A DNA stretch of 50,908 nucleotides from Betaproteobacteria bacterium. Lineage in GTDB: Bacteria > Pseudomonadota > Gammaproteobacteria > Burkholderiales > Burkholderiaceae_D. Shown in pieces: positions 8,633 through 17,182 of this stretch. Under the pieces are notes generated by a model. The model saw only the letters and a program-made list of their open reading frames with translations. It was not told the origin of the DNA and ran no database searches. Position 1 is the first letter of the stretch; every line of letters begins with the position of its first letter. The stretch is from positions 15,111 to 66,018 of the forward strand of contig JABDED010000005.1 in the NCBI GenBank assembly GCA_013287275.1, read 5' to 3'. A program made the translations under genes and the position numbers.

Positions 8633-9163
8633 TTACATAGTCAGTTTTGTTATATCGGCACGTAATTCATCCATTTTCAGGCGGCCTAAATAACTTTTTG
8701 CCAAGCTTCCATCCGGTGCGATCAGTACGGTAAACGGCAGTCCGCCGGCTTGGTTGCCCAGTTGGCGCGACAGTTCCGTGCCTTCCATGCCGGCCGCAAA
8801 CAGGGGGTAGGTAATTTTATATTTGCTTGCGAATTCAGCAATATTGCTCGGGCTGTCTATTCCTAGTCCGAGCAACTGGATGTTTTTTGCCGCCAGCTCA
8901 TTTTGTAATGCTGATAATTCCGGCATTTCCTGCACGCAGGGCGCGCACCAGGTGGCCCAGAAATTCACTACCAGGAATTTTCCTTGCCATTGCGATAATT
9001 TCTGCGGCTGGCCTTTGCTATCAGGCAGAGTCATTGCCAGCATTTGCTGGATCGCCGGCGACGGCGGTTTGGCGATGGGGCTATGTTTATTGCCGAAATA
9101 GATGCCTATGCCGGCAAACAGGATGGCAACCACGGCGGCGCTGGCGATAAAACTTTTTTTCAT
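8633..9163 (-). CDS. TlpA/ResA-type membrane-anchored thioredoxin
   Basis: Probable periplasmic thiol-disulphide oxidoreductase of the TlpA/ResA/redoxin family. The 176-residue protein has an N-terminal hydrophobic anchor or signal (SFIASAAVVAILFAGIGIYF, about 4-23). A thioredoxin fold follows with the active site WATWCAPC, whose cysteines are residues 73 and 76. FTVLIAPDGSLAKSYLGRL contains the region expected for the cis-proline neighbourhood. No Lys/Arg-Cys lipobox is seen, so it is more likely membrane-anchored than a lipoprotein. Its start overlaps the stop of the upstream unknown gene by 4 bp (ATGA), so the two are translationally coupled. The specific partner (cytochrome c maturation, DsbD-linked or other) cannot be told from sequence. 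Confidence 0.88.
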   Translation of the reverse strand: MKKSFIASAAVVAILFAGIGIYFGNKHSPIAKPPSPAIQQMLAMTLPDSKGQPQKLSQWQGKFLVVNFWATWCAPCVQEMPELSALQNELAAKNIQLLGLGIDSPSNIAEFASKYKITYPLFAAGMEGTELSRQLGNQAGGLPFTVLIAPDGSLAKSYLGRLKMDELRADITKLTM

Positions 9164-9762
9164 TCTATGGTGCTTTCTTCTATCAGGCTGCGTACTGCAG
9201 CAATATTGGCGCGTTCGGTACGTCCGCCGCTGCGCAGGTCATCCAGGTTATACAGGGCCAGATGCACGCCCTCCTGCTGATGCAAGAAGCTCAGCGTCTC
9301 TATGGGCTCGTTGCGGCTGCTGACGGTTTCCGATACCTCAAAACGCACATCCTTGTTCAGCAGGAAGATGGCGATATCCTTGGTATTGTCGGCAAACAAT
9401 TGCAAATGGATATCGCTATGCTCGCCCGCGGTGCCGTTCAGCACCGCGCCGGTCAGGTAGGGATTGAATTTCTCCAGCTCCAGCATCAGGCCGAGCGCAA
9501 TTTGCCGCAACAGCAGCAGGCGCTGGGGTTGGGTGTCGCCAAAAAACAGCGCATTGTATTCCCTGACTTCCTGCTCGATCTGGCTATTGTCGGGCAACAC
9601 GTCGCCTTTGAGCTTCTTGTTGCCCAGGATTTGTTTGGCCGCCTTGCGCTTGGCGGAGCCGTAGTCGGCGCCGTCTTCGGCAATCATGCGGGCGGCCAGC
9701 ATAGCGATCTCGCTACGCAGCGTTTCGGCGTCACCAGGGTAGTTGAGCATTGCTTGAGTCAA
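9160..9762 (-). CDS. Conserved-looking protein of unknown function
   Basis: I do not recognise a defined family. The 200-residue protein is soluble, with no signal peptide or membrane segment. The first 60 residues are helical and charged (AARMIAEDGADYGSAKRKAAKQILG). A middle segment, LTGAVLNGTAGEHSDIHLQLFAD, loosely resembles the G-[GS]...D-h-[DE] pattern of minimal nucleotidyltransferases but lacks a clear second acidic pair. The C-terminal part is a mixed alpha/beta stretch. The stop overlaps the start of the TlpA-type gene by 4 bp, and it is divergent from mpl across a 167-bp spacer. The coupling implies co-expression with the thioredoxin. The coding call is firm because the frame is long, coupled and of normal composition. 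The function is open. Confidence 0.75.
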   Translation of the reverse strand: MTQAMLNYPGDAETLRSEIAMLAARMIAEDGADYGSAKRKAAKQILGNKKLKGDVLPDNSQIEQEVREYNALFFGDTQPQRLLLLRQIALGLMLELEKFNPYLTGAVLNGTAGEHSDIHLQLFADNTKDIAIFLLNKDVRFEVSETVSSRNEPIETLSFLHQQEGVHLALYNLDDLRSGGRTERANIAAVRSLIEESTIE

Positions 9763-9929
9763 TATATTTGTCGTACCTGGATCATATCCCAGTCTCCTAA
9801 AGTCTGCCTCTGCCTATCCCGCTCAGGTAGAATTGCGGGATTCTGGAATTTGGCCCACCATTCTTGGAATCCGGGACAAGATAAAAGTTTCAGGCAGCAC
9901 GCTGATCAAGATTTCCTTATCAATTAAAT

Positions 9930-11312
9930 ATGCATATTCACATACTAGGTATTTGCGGTACTTTCATGGGCGGTCTGGCGGTGCTGGCGAAGGAAGCCGG
10001 ACATAAGGTAAGCGGTTGCGACGCCAATGTTTACCCGCCGATGAGCACGCAGTTGCAGGCGCAGGGCATAGAGCTGACGGAGGGCTACGGTCCCGAGCAA
10101 ATCCATCTGCAACCGGACCTGTTCGTGATCGGCAATGTGATTTCCCGCGGCAATCCGCTGATGGAAGAGATACTGAATCGCGGCCTGCCCTATATCTCCG
10201 GCCCGCAGTGGATGGGCGACCATATACTGAGGGACAGATGGGTGCTGGCGGTCGCCGGCACGCACGGCAAGACCACGACCTCGGCCATGCTGGCCTGGAT
10301 ACTGGAGGCGGCGGGCTATGCCCCCGGCTTCCTGATCGGCGGCGTTCCGCTGAATTTCGGCATTTCGGCGCGCCTGAGCGGCGCCGGCCAGCAATCCGAT
10401 TTCTTTGTGATAGAGGCGGACGAATACGATACCGCCTTCTTCGACAAACGCAGCAAGTTCGTGCATTACCACTCGAAAACCACGGTATTGAACAACCTGG
10501 AATTCGACCACGCGGATATCTTTGCCGACGTGGCAGCGATAGAAACCCAGTTCCATCACCTGGTCAGGACTGTGCCCGGCGTTGGCCGCCTGATCGTCAA
10601 TGCGCAGGAGCCGTCGCTGCAAAATGTGCTGAAGCGCGGCTGCTGGAGTGAAAAAGAGTTTTTCGGCAGCGACGTGCAGCAGGGCTGGAGCCTGAAATTG
10701 CAGGATGGCGAAGACTTTGACGTGTATTTCGACGGCGCCCTGCAAGGCACGGTGCACTGGCAGTTGAATGGCACGCATAACCGCCTGAACGCGCTGGCTG
10801 CAATTGCCGCAGCCAGGCATGTAGGCGTCGCACCGGCGCTGGCGATAGAAGCGCTGGCGCAGTTTGTCAACGTCAAGCGCCGCATGGAAGTGCGCGGTGT
10901 GGTCAACAATATTACCGTGGTGGATGATTTTGCCCATCACCCGACCGCAGTAGCGACCACGGTAGAGGGTTTGCGCAGGAAGATAGGCCATGCCAGGATA
11001 CTGGCCGTGCTGGAGCCGCGTTCGAATACGATGAAGCTGGGCACGATGAAGCAGGCGCTCCCGGGCAGCTTGGCGCAGGCCGACCTGGTGTTCGGCTACG
11101 GCGCCAGCGCCGGCAAGGACGCGTTGGGCTGGGACTTGGGCGAGGCACTGGGCCCGTTGGGCGCCAAGGCCAGCACGTATAGCGACATCCCGACGCTGGT
11201 AGGCGCCATCGTCAACGCGGCGCAGCCGGGCGACCATATCCTGGTGATGAGCAATGGCGGTTTTGGCGGAGTGCACCAGAAATTGCTGGATGCGCTGGCA
11301 GCACAGAAATGA
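9930..11312 (+). CDS. mpl: UDP-N-acetylmuramate:L-alanyl-gamma-D-glutamyl-meso-diaminopimelate ligase
   Basis: Recycles cell-wall tripeptide (L-Ala-gamma-D-Glu-meso-Dap) by joining it directly to UDP-MurNAc with ATP. The 460-residue length fits Mpl (about 450-460). It has the N-terminal UDP-binding Rossmann-like start MHIHILGICGTFMGGLAVLA, the P-loop GTHGKTTT at 110-117 (Lys114), EADEYDTAFFDKRSKF and the C-terminal VVDDFAHHPTAV typical of Mur ligases. MHIHILGICGTFMG distinguishes Mpl from MurC. It begins a plus-strand run and overlaps the next gene's start by 4 bp. Together with amgK and murU it gives this organism two peptidoglycan-recycling branches. Confidence 0.95.
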   Translation: MHIHILGICGTFMGGLAVLAKEAGHKVSGCDANVYPPMSTQLQAQGIELTEGYGPEQIHLQPDLFVIGNVISRGNPLMEEILNRGLPYISGPQWMGDHILRDRWVLAVAGTHGKTTTSAMLAWILEAAGYAPGFLIGGVPLNFGISARLSGAGQQSDFFVIEADEYDTAFFDKRSKFVHYHSKTTVLNNLEFDHADIFADVAAIETQFHHLVRTVPGVGRLIVNAQEPSLQNVLKRGCWSEKEFFGSDVQQGWSLKLQDGEDFDVYFDGALQGTVHWQLNGTHNRLNALAAIAAARHVGVAPALAIEALAQFVNVKRRMEVRGVVNNITVVDDFAHHPTAVATTVEGLRRKIGHARILAVLEPRSNTMKLGTMKQALPGSLAQADLVFGYGASAGKDALGWDLGEALGPLGAKASTYSDIPTLVGAIVNAAQPGDHILVMSNGGFGGVHQKLLDALAAQK

Positions 11313-11878
11313 TTTTGTACCTGCACGGCTTCCGCTCTTCGCCGCAATCTTTCAAGGCCCGCATGATAGGGCAATACCTGCAGCAACACGGCCGTGGCGA
11401 TGAATACCTGTGCCCGCAACTGTCGGCCTCGCCATTGCTGGCCATACGCCAGGCCGAGCAGTTGCTGAGCCTGCATGGAGCCGAAAATGTGGCGCTGATA
11501 GGTTCGTCGCTGGGCGGCTATTACGCGACCTGGCTGGCGGAAAAGCACGGCTGCAAGGCGGCCTTGCTGAATCCGGCGGTAAAGCCGCCGCGCGAGCTGG
11601 AAAAATATGTCGGGGTCACGACCGCCTACCATAGCGATGAGGTGTTCGAATTCAAACAGGAATACGTCGCCGAGTTGCGGGCCTATGAGGTAGCTGCCAT
11701 CACGCGGCCTGAACGTTATTTCCTGCTGGCGGCGACCGGCGATGAAGTGCTGGACTGGCGCGAGATGGTTGCACACTATCCTGCGGCGCGGCAGCAAGTG
11801 ATTCAAGGCAGCGATCACGGTATTTCGGATTTTGCGCATTACCTGGATCAGGTGATGGCTTTTTGTGATGGCAGGTAG
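11309..11878 (+). CDS. YqiA/YcfP-type alpha/beta hydrolase
   Basis: Probable small esterase of the YqiA family. The 189-residue protein starts MILYLHGFRSSPQSFKA, with the oxyanion-type HGF. It has the nucleophile elbow GSSLGG (65-70, Ser67), a likely catalytic Asp in AATGDEVLDWRE and His170 in GSDHGISDF near the C-terminus, completing a Ser-Asp-His triad. The length matches YqiA (about 190). The start codon overlaps the mpl stop by 4 bp (ATGA), so translation is coupled. The physiological ester is not known for this family. Position beside mpl does not by itself indicate a cell-wall substrate. Confidence 0.85.
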   Translation: MILYLHGFRSSPQSFKARMIGQYLQQHGRGDEYLCPQLSASPLLAIRQAEQLLSLHGAENVALIGSSLGGYYATWLAEKHGCKAALLNPAVKPPRELEKYVGVTTAYHSDEVFEFKQEYVAELRAYEVAAITRPERYFLLAATGDEVLDWREMVAHYPAARQQVIQGSDHGISDFAHYLDQVMAFCDGR

Positions 11879-12461
11879 CGTATTGCAGCATAGGACAAGT
11901 TTTGCCCGCTGGCATGCCGACGTGAATGGAGTGCAGGCTGCAGCCGGCATGATCCACTGGCTGACCGACAGGGCTTCGCTGACGGCCAAGCTGGTGGCGC
12001 GTTGCGCACAGTTCAGGGTGCAGCGGCTGAGCCAGCAGCAGGCGATCTGCCTGGCGGACGAATATAGGGAACTGGGGCTGGCGAGGCGTCTGCGGGTGCA
12101 CGAGCGGCAGGTGCTGTTGTGCTGCGACGGCTTGCCCATGGTGTATGCGCATACGGTAGTGCCGCTGACGGCGACCGCGTCCGAATGGCCTCTGTTCCAC
12201 AGCCTGGGAGAAAAATCGCTGGGCACGACGCTGTTTAATGACCCGCAGGTGCAGCGTGGCACTTTGTCTTATGCCAGGCTGCATGCAAGGCATCCGCTGA
12301 TACGCAGGATGCAGGCGCTGGGGCTGGCTGGAAAAGAACAGCAGGCATGGTTCGCCCGCCGCTCGGTTTTCAGGCGCAAAGGCGGCTGCCTGCTGGTGAC
12401 TGAGGTGTTTTTACCGCAGGTAATGGAATTGAAGTTGCCCGCCAGCCGGGCTGCAAAATAA
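11868..12461 (+). CDS. ubiC: Chorismate--pyruvate lyase
   Basis: Cleaves chorismate to 4-hydroxybenzoate and pyruvate, the first committed step of ubiquinone synthesis. The 197-residue protein matches the family in its middle and C-terminus: FHSLGEKSLGTTLFND, where the Gly-Leu-rich turn and charged residues line the product site, and the AWFARRSVFRRKG segment ahead of LLVTEVFLP. I use the ATG at 11868. A GTG one codon earlier (11865) is an alternative, and both overlap the end of the YqiA-type gene. That overlap suggests coupling. ubiH occurs elsewhere in the window. Confidence 0.88.
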   Translation: MAGSVLQHRTSFARWHADVNGVQAAAGMIHWLTDRASLTAKLVARCAQFRVQRLSQQQAICLADEYRELGLARRLRVHERQVLLCCDGLPMVYAHTVVPLTATASEWPLFHSLGEKSLGTTLFNDPQVQRGTLSYARLHARHPLIRRMQALGLAGKEQQAWFARRSVFRRKGGCLLVTEVFLPQVMELKLPASRAAK

Positions 12462-12614
12462 AGCATAGAGAGCATAGAGAATATAGGGCAATGAGGGTTT
12501 TTGGATATACTCCAAAAATTGAGAGATTAATATGATCTGGCGATATCAGGCCGACAGTGCCGATAGTGTCGATACGCGATGACCAGTGATATTTGTATAG
12601 AAAAGATGTGTTGA
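12462..12614 (+). other. Spacer with a perfect short inverted repeat
   Basis: A 153-bp gap between ubiC and the RNase gene. It contains TTTTTGGA (12498-12505), a 5-nt spacer TATAC and TCCAAAAA (12511-12518), a perfect 8-bp inverted repeat that could be an operator or a weak hairpin. It is not followed by a T tract. A 16-codon frame beginning at 12532 is too short to support. Confidence 0.35.
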
Positions 12615-14693
12615 ATGAATTTATTTTTTGAAGAATCGGGCGATTTCAAGGCGGGATCGGTCTTGTCGCAAGCGGGCGAAGCCTATCAGGTGGAAATGGC
12701 CAGCGGCAAACGCAGCAAGGTCAAAGCCAAGGATGTGCTGCTGCAATTTACCTCGCCTGACCCGGTCAGCCTGATGGAGCAGGCCAAGTCCGCCGCCGCC
12801 GACATAGACCTGGAATTTTTATGGGAAGTCGCCGGCCAGGAAGAGTTTGGCTTTGCTGAGCTGGGTGCAGAGTATTTCGGCCACGCACCCAAGCCCGAAG
12901 AAGCTGCCGGCCTGATCCTGGCGCTGCACACCTCGCCCATCTATTTCTATAAAAAGGGCAGGGGCCGCTACAAGGCTGCGCCGGAAGCTTCGCTGAAAGC
13001 CGCGCTGGCAGGCATAGAAAAGAAAAAACAGCAGGCGATCATCCAGGCTGCGTATGTGGAAGAATTGAAACAACAGCAATTGCCGGCGGCACTGAAACCG
13101 CTGGTGCTGCAATTGCTGTTCAAGCCGGACAAGAACAGCATTGAATACAAGGCGATGGCCGAGGCTTGCGACGCCTTGCAGACCTCGCCGCCGCGCCTGA
13201 TGCTGGACAATGGCGGGCTGGCCTCGGCCAAGGACTACCATCTGTCCAAATTCCTGTTCGACAGTTTCCCGAAGGGCACCGCTTTTCCTGCTGCTCCAAT
13301 TCCTGCACTGCCGGACAACCTGCCGGTGGCCGATGTGCAGGCGTTTTCCATCGATGACGTTACCACCACCGAGATCGACGACGCGTTTTCTGTCGCCAGA
13401 CTGGCGGACGGCAAGCTGCGGGTAGGCATCCATATTGCGGCGCCGGCACTGGGCATCAAGCGCGACGACGCGCTGGACCATATCGCCAGGGCGCGCATGT
13501 CCACCGTATATATGCCCGGCGACAAGATCACGATGCTGCCGGACGAGCTGGTGGAAACTTATACGCTGGGCGCCGGCCAGACCCGCCCGGCACTGTCGCT
13601 GTATGTGACCCTGGATACCCAGGACTGGGTTGTGCTGTCCACCGAGACCAAGGTGGAAGCGATACCTATGGCGTCCAATCTGCGGCATAACGACCTGGAT
13701 GCGCTGGTCACCGAAGACAACCTGGCCAATGATGCCGGCGAGTATCCGCATAAGGCGGATATTGCCGTGCTGTGGCAATGGGCGCAGGTGCTGGAAAAAG
13801 GCCGCATGGCAAAACGCGAGGGTTTCGGGCTGAAGCCGGAACAAACCAATCGCGTCGATTTCAATTTCTACGTGGAAGACGATGTGGTCTCCATCGTGCG
13901 CCGCAAGCGCGGCGCGCCGCTGGACAAGATCGTGGCCGAGCTGATGATCTTCGCCAATAGCAGCTGGGGCAAGCTGATGCACGAGCACGGCATCCCGGGC
14001 ATCTACCGCAGCCAGGGCGGCGGCAGCGGCGGGTGGGCCGCCAAGATGCAGGTGCGGATGGTCACGCATGCGGCGCCGCATCAGGGTCTGGGAGTGGACC
14101 AGTATGCATGGAGCACGTCGCCGTTGCGCCGGTATACCGACCTGGTCAATCAGTGGCAGATCATTGCCTGCGTCGAGCACGGCGTGACCGCGCCGCTGGT
14201 GGCGACCTTCAAGCCCAAGGATGCCGACCTGTTTGCGATTGTCTCCGGTTTCGACGCAGCCTATTCTGCCTACGGCGATTTCCAGACCAATATGGAACGC
14301 TACTGGTGCCTGCGCTGGCTGGCGCAGGAAAATGCGCGCCAGGTCGACGCTGTGGTATTAAAAGACGAAGTCTTGCGTTTGGTGGACATTCCATTGATCA
14401 TACGCCTGCCCGGCATGCCGCAGATGGCGCGCGGCGCCCAGGTCAAGCTGGATCTGCTGCGCTGGGACGAGCTGGGCCTGAGCGTGGAGGCGCGTCTGCT
14501 GGAGGTGCTGTCGACCGTCGCTGAAGAAAACCTGGGCGACGTTGAAGACGACGCGGTACCGGATGAAGTGGTGCTGGACGACACTGCCCTGGGTGAGGAA
14601 GCAGCCGATGCGGTGGAAGTAATCGCGGAACAGTCTTCCGCAATCGCCGAGGAAGAAAAAAATGGCGAGACCGGGGCACCGCTGGCTGAATAG
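12615..14693 (+). CDS. RNase II/R-family exoribonuclease (RNB domain)
   Basis: Predicted 3'-5' exoribonuclease. The 692-residue protein has a short N-terminal beta-rich region (about 1-50) that may bind RNA. A helical region follows, then the RNB catalytic domain from about residue 240: FSIDDVTTTEIDDAFSVARL holds the cluster of aspartates that binds Mg2+, and GIHIAAPALGIKRDDALDHIARARMSTVYMP is the continuation typical of RNB. YAWSTSPLRRYTDLVNQWQI matches the TSPLRRYxDLxxH signature, with Gln-Trp in place of the usual His. There is no clear S1 domain at the C-terminus. The tail is highly acidic (VEDDAVPDEVVLDDTALGEEAADAVEV). It is shorter than E. coli RNase R and differs from RNase II, so I do not assign rnr or rnb. 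Confidence 0.88.
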   Translation: MNLFFEESGDFKAGSVLSQAGEAYQVEMASGKRSKVKAKDVLLQFTSPDPVSLMEQAKSAAADIDLEFLWEVAGQEEFGFAELGAEYFGHAPKPEEAAGLILALHTSPIYFYKKGRGRYKAAPEASLKAALAGIEKKKQQAIIQAAYVEELKQQQLPAALKPLVLQLLFKPDKNSIEYKAMAEACDALQTSPPRLMLDNGGLASAKDYHLSKFLFDSFPKGTAFPAAPIPALPDNLPVADVQAFSIDDVTTTEIDDAFSVARLADGKLRVGIHIAAPALGIKRDDALDHIARARMSTVYMPGDKITMLPDELVETYTLGAGQTRPALSLYVTLDTQDWVVLSTETKVEAIPMASNLRHNDLDALVTEDNLANDAGEYPHKADIAVLWQWAQVLEKGRMAKREGFGLKPEQTNRVDFNFYVEDDVVSIVRRKRGAPLDKIVAELMIFANSSWGKLMHEHGIPGIYRSQGGGSGGWAAKMQVRMVTHAAPHQGLGVDQYAWSTSPLRRYTDLVNQWQIIACVEHGVTAPLVATFKPKDADLFAIVSGFDAAYSAYGDFQTNMERYWCLRWLAQENARQVDAVVLKDEVLRLVDIPLIIRLPGMPQMARGAQVKLDLLRWDELGLSVEARLLEVLSTVAEENLGDVEDDAVPDEVVLDDTALGEEAADAVEVIAEQSSAIAEEEKNGETGAPLAE

Positions 14694-14739
14694 CGAATCA
14701 CAAACACTGAATCAATAAAAAAACTCATCCAAATTATTT

Positions 14740-15636
14740 GTGGACGCTCTCTTAAAAAATCTGATCCTGACATCGGCCATCGTGATCTCGCTGGTGGTAC
14801 ACGGCGTGGCGCTGCTATTGCATTTCAGCCAGCCCGCGCCGGACAAGTCGCAGCCGGACGATCCCGGCCTGGAAATCATCCTGGTCAATGCCAAGCATGA
14901 CACCAAGCCGCTGAAGGCGCAGGCACTGGCCCAGGCCAACCTCGACGGTGGCGGTGCCAATGATGCCGGGCGTTCCAAATCGCCGTTGCCGGACATGAAA
15001 AATATCCAGAATGGCGACACGCTGCTGGTGACCAAGAAACGGATAGAAGAGCTGGAAGACCGGCAGCAAAAAATGCTGGACCAGGCGGCCCGCAAGACGG
15101 ACCTGAAATCGCCGCAACTGAGCGACAAGATCAAGACTGAGGAAAACAAGCCGGATCCCGTCGCCCGCGACCTGGTCGAGAGCAGCAAGGCGCTGGCCAG
15201 GCGGGTGGCGGAAATTTCCGAGACCATAGAAGACCAGAACAAGCGACCGCGCAAGACTTACCTGGGGCCCAGCACGCAAGGCGTCGGGTACGCGATCTAC
15301 TATAAAGAGATGCAGAAGCGCATAGAAAATATCGGCACGCTGAACTTTCCGGTACATGACGGCAAGAAGCTGTACGGCGAGCTGATCGTCTATATTCCGA
15401 TATCGCGCAACGGACAGCTATACAAGAAAGAGGGCGGTCCCAGCATTGCGAAATCATCCGGCAATGCGGCGCTGGATGCCGCTACCCTGCGCATCATCGA
15501 ACGCTCGGCGCCGTTTGGCATCTTCCCGCGCGATTTGCTGGAAGACGACAAAGACCATGTTTGGATATTTTCCACCAAGTTTAAATTCACCCGGGAGCAG
15601 TTGCTGCAAACCGAGGTGAGGGGAGGGGATAATTGA
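14740..15636 (+). CDS. TonB-like energy transducer
   Basis: Probable inner-membrane protein that spans the periplasm. The 298-residue product has an N-terminal membrane helix (LILTSAIVISLVVHGVALLL, about 7-26) containing the SxxxH motif (SLVVH) that TonB uses to couple to ExbB-ExbD. Next comes a long charged, Pro/Lys/Gln-rich coiled-coil-like region (KKRIEELEDRQQKMLDQAAR). The C-terminal domain resembles TonB (VYIPISRNGQLYKKEGGPSIAKSSGNAALDAATLRIIERSAPF). The start is a GTG at 14740 with no good ribosome site nearby. The stop overlaps the TTG start of aroE by 4 bp (TTGA). No exbBD or TonB-dependent receptor is adjacent. TolA-like function is the alternative. Confidence 0.78.
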   Translation: MDALLKNLILTSAIVISLVVHGVALLLHFSQPAPDKSQPDDPGLEIILVNAKHDTKPLKAQALAQANLDGGGANDAGRSKSPLPDMKNIQNGDTLLVTKKRIEELEDRQQKMLDQAARKTDLKSPQLSDKIKTEENKPDPVARDLVESSKALARRVAEISETIEDQNKRPRKTYLGPSTQGVGYAIYYKEMQKRIENIGTLNFPVHDGKKLYGELIVYIPISRNGQLYKKEGGPSIAKSSGNAALDAATLRIIERSAPFGIFPRDLLEDDKDHVWIFSTKFKFTREQLLQTEVRGGDN

Positions 15637-16490
15637 GCACCACAGACCGCACTCCTGCTTCCGTCCCCGGACTCGATCGTTACGTAGTGATAGGCAATCC
15701 TGTCGCACATAGCAAATCGCCCTTCATCCATGGGCGCTTTGCCGGCCAGACTGTGCAGCAGATGGACTATCAGCATCTGCTGGCGCCGCTGGACGGATTT
15801 TTCGATGCGGTGCAGGACTTCAGGCAAGGCGGCGGCAAAGGCGCCAATGTGACCGTGCCCTTCAAGCTGGAGGCCTTCGCGCTGGCGACCGAACTGACGC
15901 CGCGCGCGCAGGCTGCCGGCGCCGTGAATACGCTGAAATTTGACGGCGATCGCATCCTGGGCGACAACACCGACGGCATAGGCCTGGTGGCGGACATCGC
16001 GCGCAACGCGGGAGTGAGTTTTGCCGGCAAGCGGGTATTGCTGCTGGGCGCAGGCGGCGCGGCGCGCGGGGTCCTGTTGCCGATACTGGCGGAGTTGCCG
16101 GCGCAACTGGTGATCGCCAACCGCACCTTGTCCAGGGCAGAGCAACTGGCAGCGCAGGCGGGCGCGCAAGCCGGGGTGGCGGCATTGGAATTTTCGTCGC
16201 TGTCCGGCCAGTTTGACGTGATCATCAATGCGACGTCGGCCAGCATCAATGATGAGGTGCCGCCTATCCCCGCCGGCCTGTTTGCCGCCGGCAGCCTGGC
16301 CTACGACATGATGTACGGCAGCCGGCCGACCGCTTTCCTGAACTTTGCGGCGCAGCACGGCGCCACCGCCAGGGACGGCCTGGGCATGCTGGTGGAGCAG
16401 GCCGCCGAAGCCTTTCATCTGTGGCGCGGAGTGCGCCCTGATACGCAATCGGTATTTGCGGATTTGCGCAAGGCGCTGGAGCAGCAATGA
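15633..16490 (+). CDS. aroE: Shikimate dehydrogenase
   Basis: Reduces 3-dehydroshikimate to shikimate with NADPH. The 285-residue protein has the family's usual length plus about 12 extra N-terminal residues. Motifs are VIGNPVAHSKSPFIH (about 17-31, shikimate-binding serines), ANVTVPFKLEAF (catalytic Lys), GDNTDGIGLV, the Rossmann loop LLLGAGGAARGVLLPIL (about 133-149) and NATSASINDEVPPIP. The start is TTG at 15633, overlapping the TonB-like stop by 4 bp. No in-frame ATG precedes the conserved VIGNPVAHS, so a non-ATG start is needed. The stop overlaps the mtgA start by 4 bp. The type II dehydratase of the same pathway lies at about 8.1-8.6 kb. Confidence 0.95.
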   Translation: MSTTDRTPASVPGLDRYVVIGNPVAHSKSPFIHGRFAGQTVQQMDYQHLLAPLDGFFDAVQDFRQGGGKGANVTVPFKLEAFALATELTPRAQAAGAVNTLKFDGDRILGDNTDGIGLVADIARNAGVSFAGKRVLLLGAGGAARGVLLPILAELPAQLVIANRTLSRAEQLAAQAGAQAGVAALEFSSLSGQFDVIINATSASINDEVPPIPAGLFAAGSLAYDMMYGSRPTAFLNFAAQHGATARDGLGMLVEQAAEAFHLWRGVRPDTQSVFADLRKALEQQ

Positions 16491-17182
16491 AAATTTTGCG
16501 TCGCCTGCTGTTCTGGCTGGTATTCACGCCATTGCTGGTTTTTATCCTGGTGCAGGCTTATTTTTTTGCACAGATCTGCTGGTGGATCAATCATAATCCT
16601 TCATCTACCAGTTTCATGCGGCATCAGCTGGAAGTCTTGCAGGAAAAAAATCCCGATGCGAAGCTGCAGCACAAATGGGTGCCGTATGCGCGCATTTCGA
16701 ATAATCTGAAGCGCGCGGTCATCGCTTCCGAGGACGACACTTTTTCCGAGCATGACGGGGTGGACTGGGAGGCGATGCAAAAGGCCTATCAAAAAAACCA
16801 GAAGAAAGGCAAGGTCGTATCCGGCGGCTCCACCATCACGCAGCAACTGGCAAAGAACCTGTTCTTGTCCGGCGAGCGCAGCTACCTGCGCAAGGGCGAG
16901 GAACTGATCATTACCTATATGCTGGAAATGTGCATGGACAAGGAAAGGATACTGGAGATCTACCTGAACGTGGTTGAATGGGGTGTGGGTATCTTCGGCG
17001 CGGAAGCCGCAGCCCAGCACTATTATGGTGTCAGCGCGGCGGCGCTGGGAGCTGCCCAGTCTGCGAAGCTGGCGGTGATGCTGCCCAAACCGCGTTTCTT
17101 CGATAAGAATACCGGTTCCGCCTATCTGCAAAGGCGCACGGATATCATCATGAGACGCATGAATGCGGCGGAGCTGCCTTGA
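16487..17182 (+). CDS. mtgA: Monofunctional peptidoglycan glycosyltransferase
   Basis: Polymerises lipid II into glycan strands at the outer face of the inner membrane. The 231-residue protein is of typical length. An N-terminal membrane helix (LLFWLVFTPLLVFILVQAYF, about 5-25) is followed by the GT51 domain: ASEDDTFSEHDGVDWEAM with the catalytic Glu, GGSTITQQLAKNLFLSGERS (the GGSTITQQ motif at about 108-115), and LEIYLNVVEWGVGIFGAEAAAQHYYG. There is no transpeptidase domain, which separates it from class A PBPs. Both ends are coupled to neighbours: it overlaps aroE by ATGA and the following small gene by TTGA. Confidence 0.96.
   Translation: MKILRRLLFWLVFTPLLVFILVQAYFFAQICWWINHNPSSTSFMRHQLEVLQEKNPDAKLQHKWVPYARISNNLKRAVIASEDDTFSEHDGVDWEAMQKAYQKNQKKGKVVSGGSTITQQLAKNLFLSGERSYLRKGEELIITYMLEMCMDKERILEIYLNVVEWGVGIFGAEAAAQHYYGVSAAALGAAQSAKLAVMLPKPRFFDKNTGSAYLQRRTDIIMRRMNAAELP

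Noticed and set aside
9945-11276. 443-codon open frame antisense to mpl
   Set aside because: His/Gln/Arg-rich composition typical of a shadow frame in GC-rich coding DNA. The plus strand is clearly Mpl.
12819-14180. 453-codon open frame antisense to the RNase gene
   Set aside because: Shadow of the RNB-domain gene, with no recognisable domain or ribosome site.
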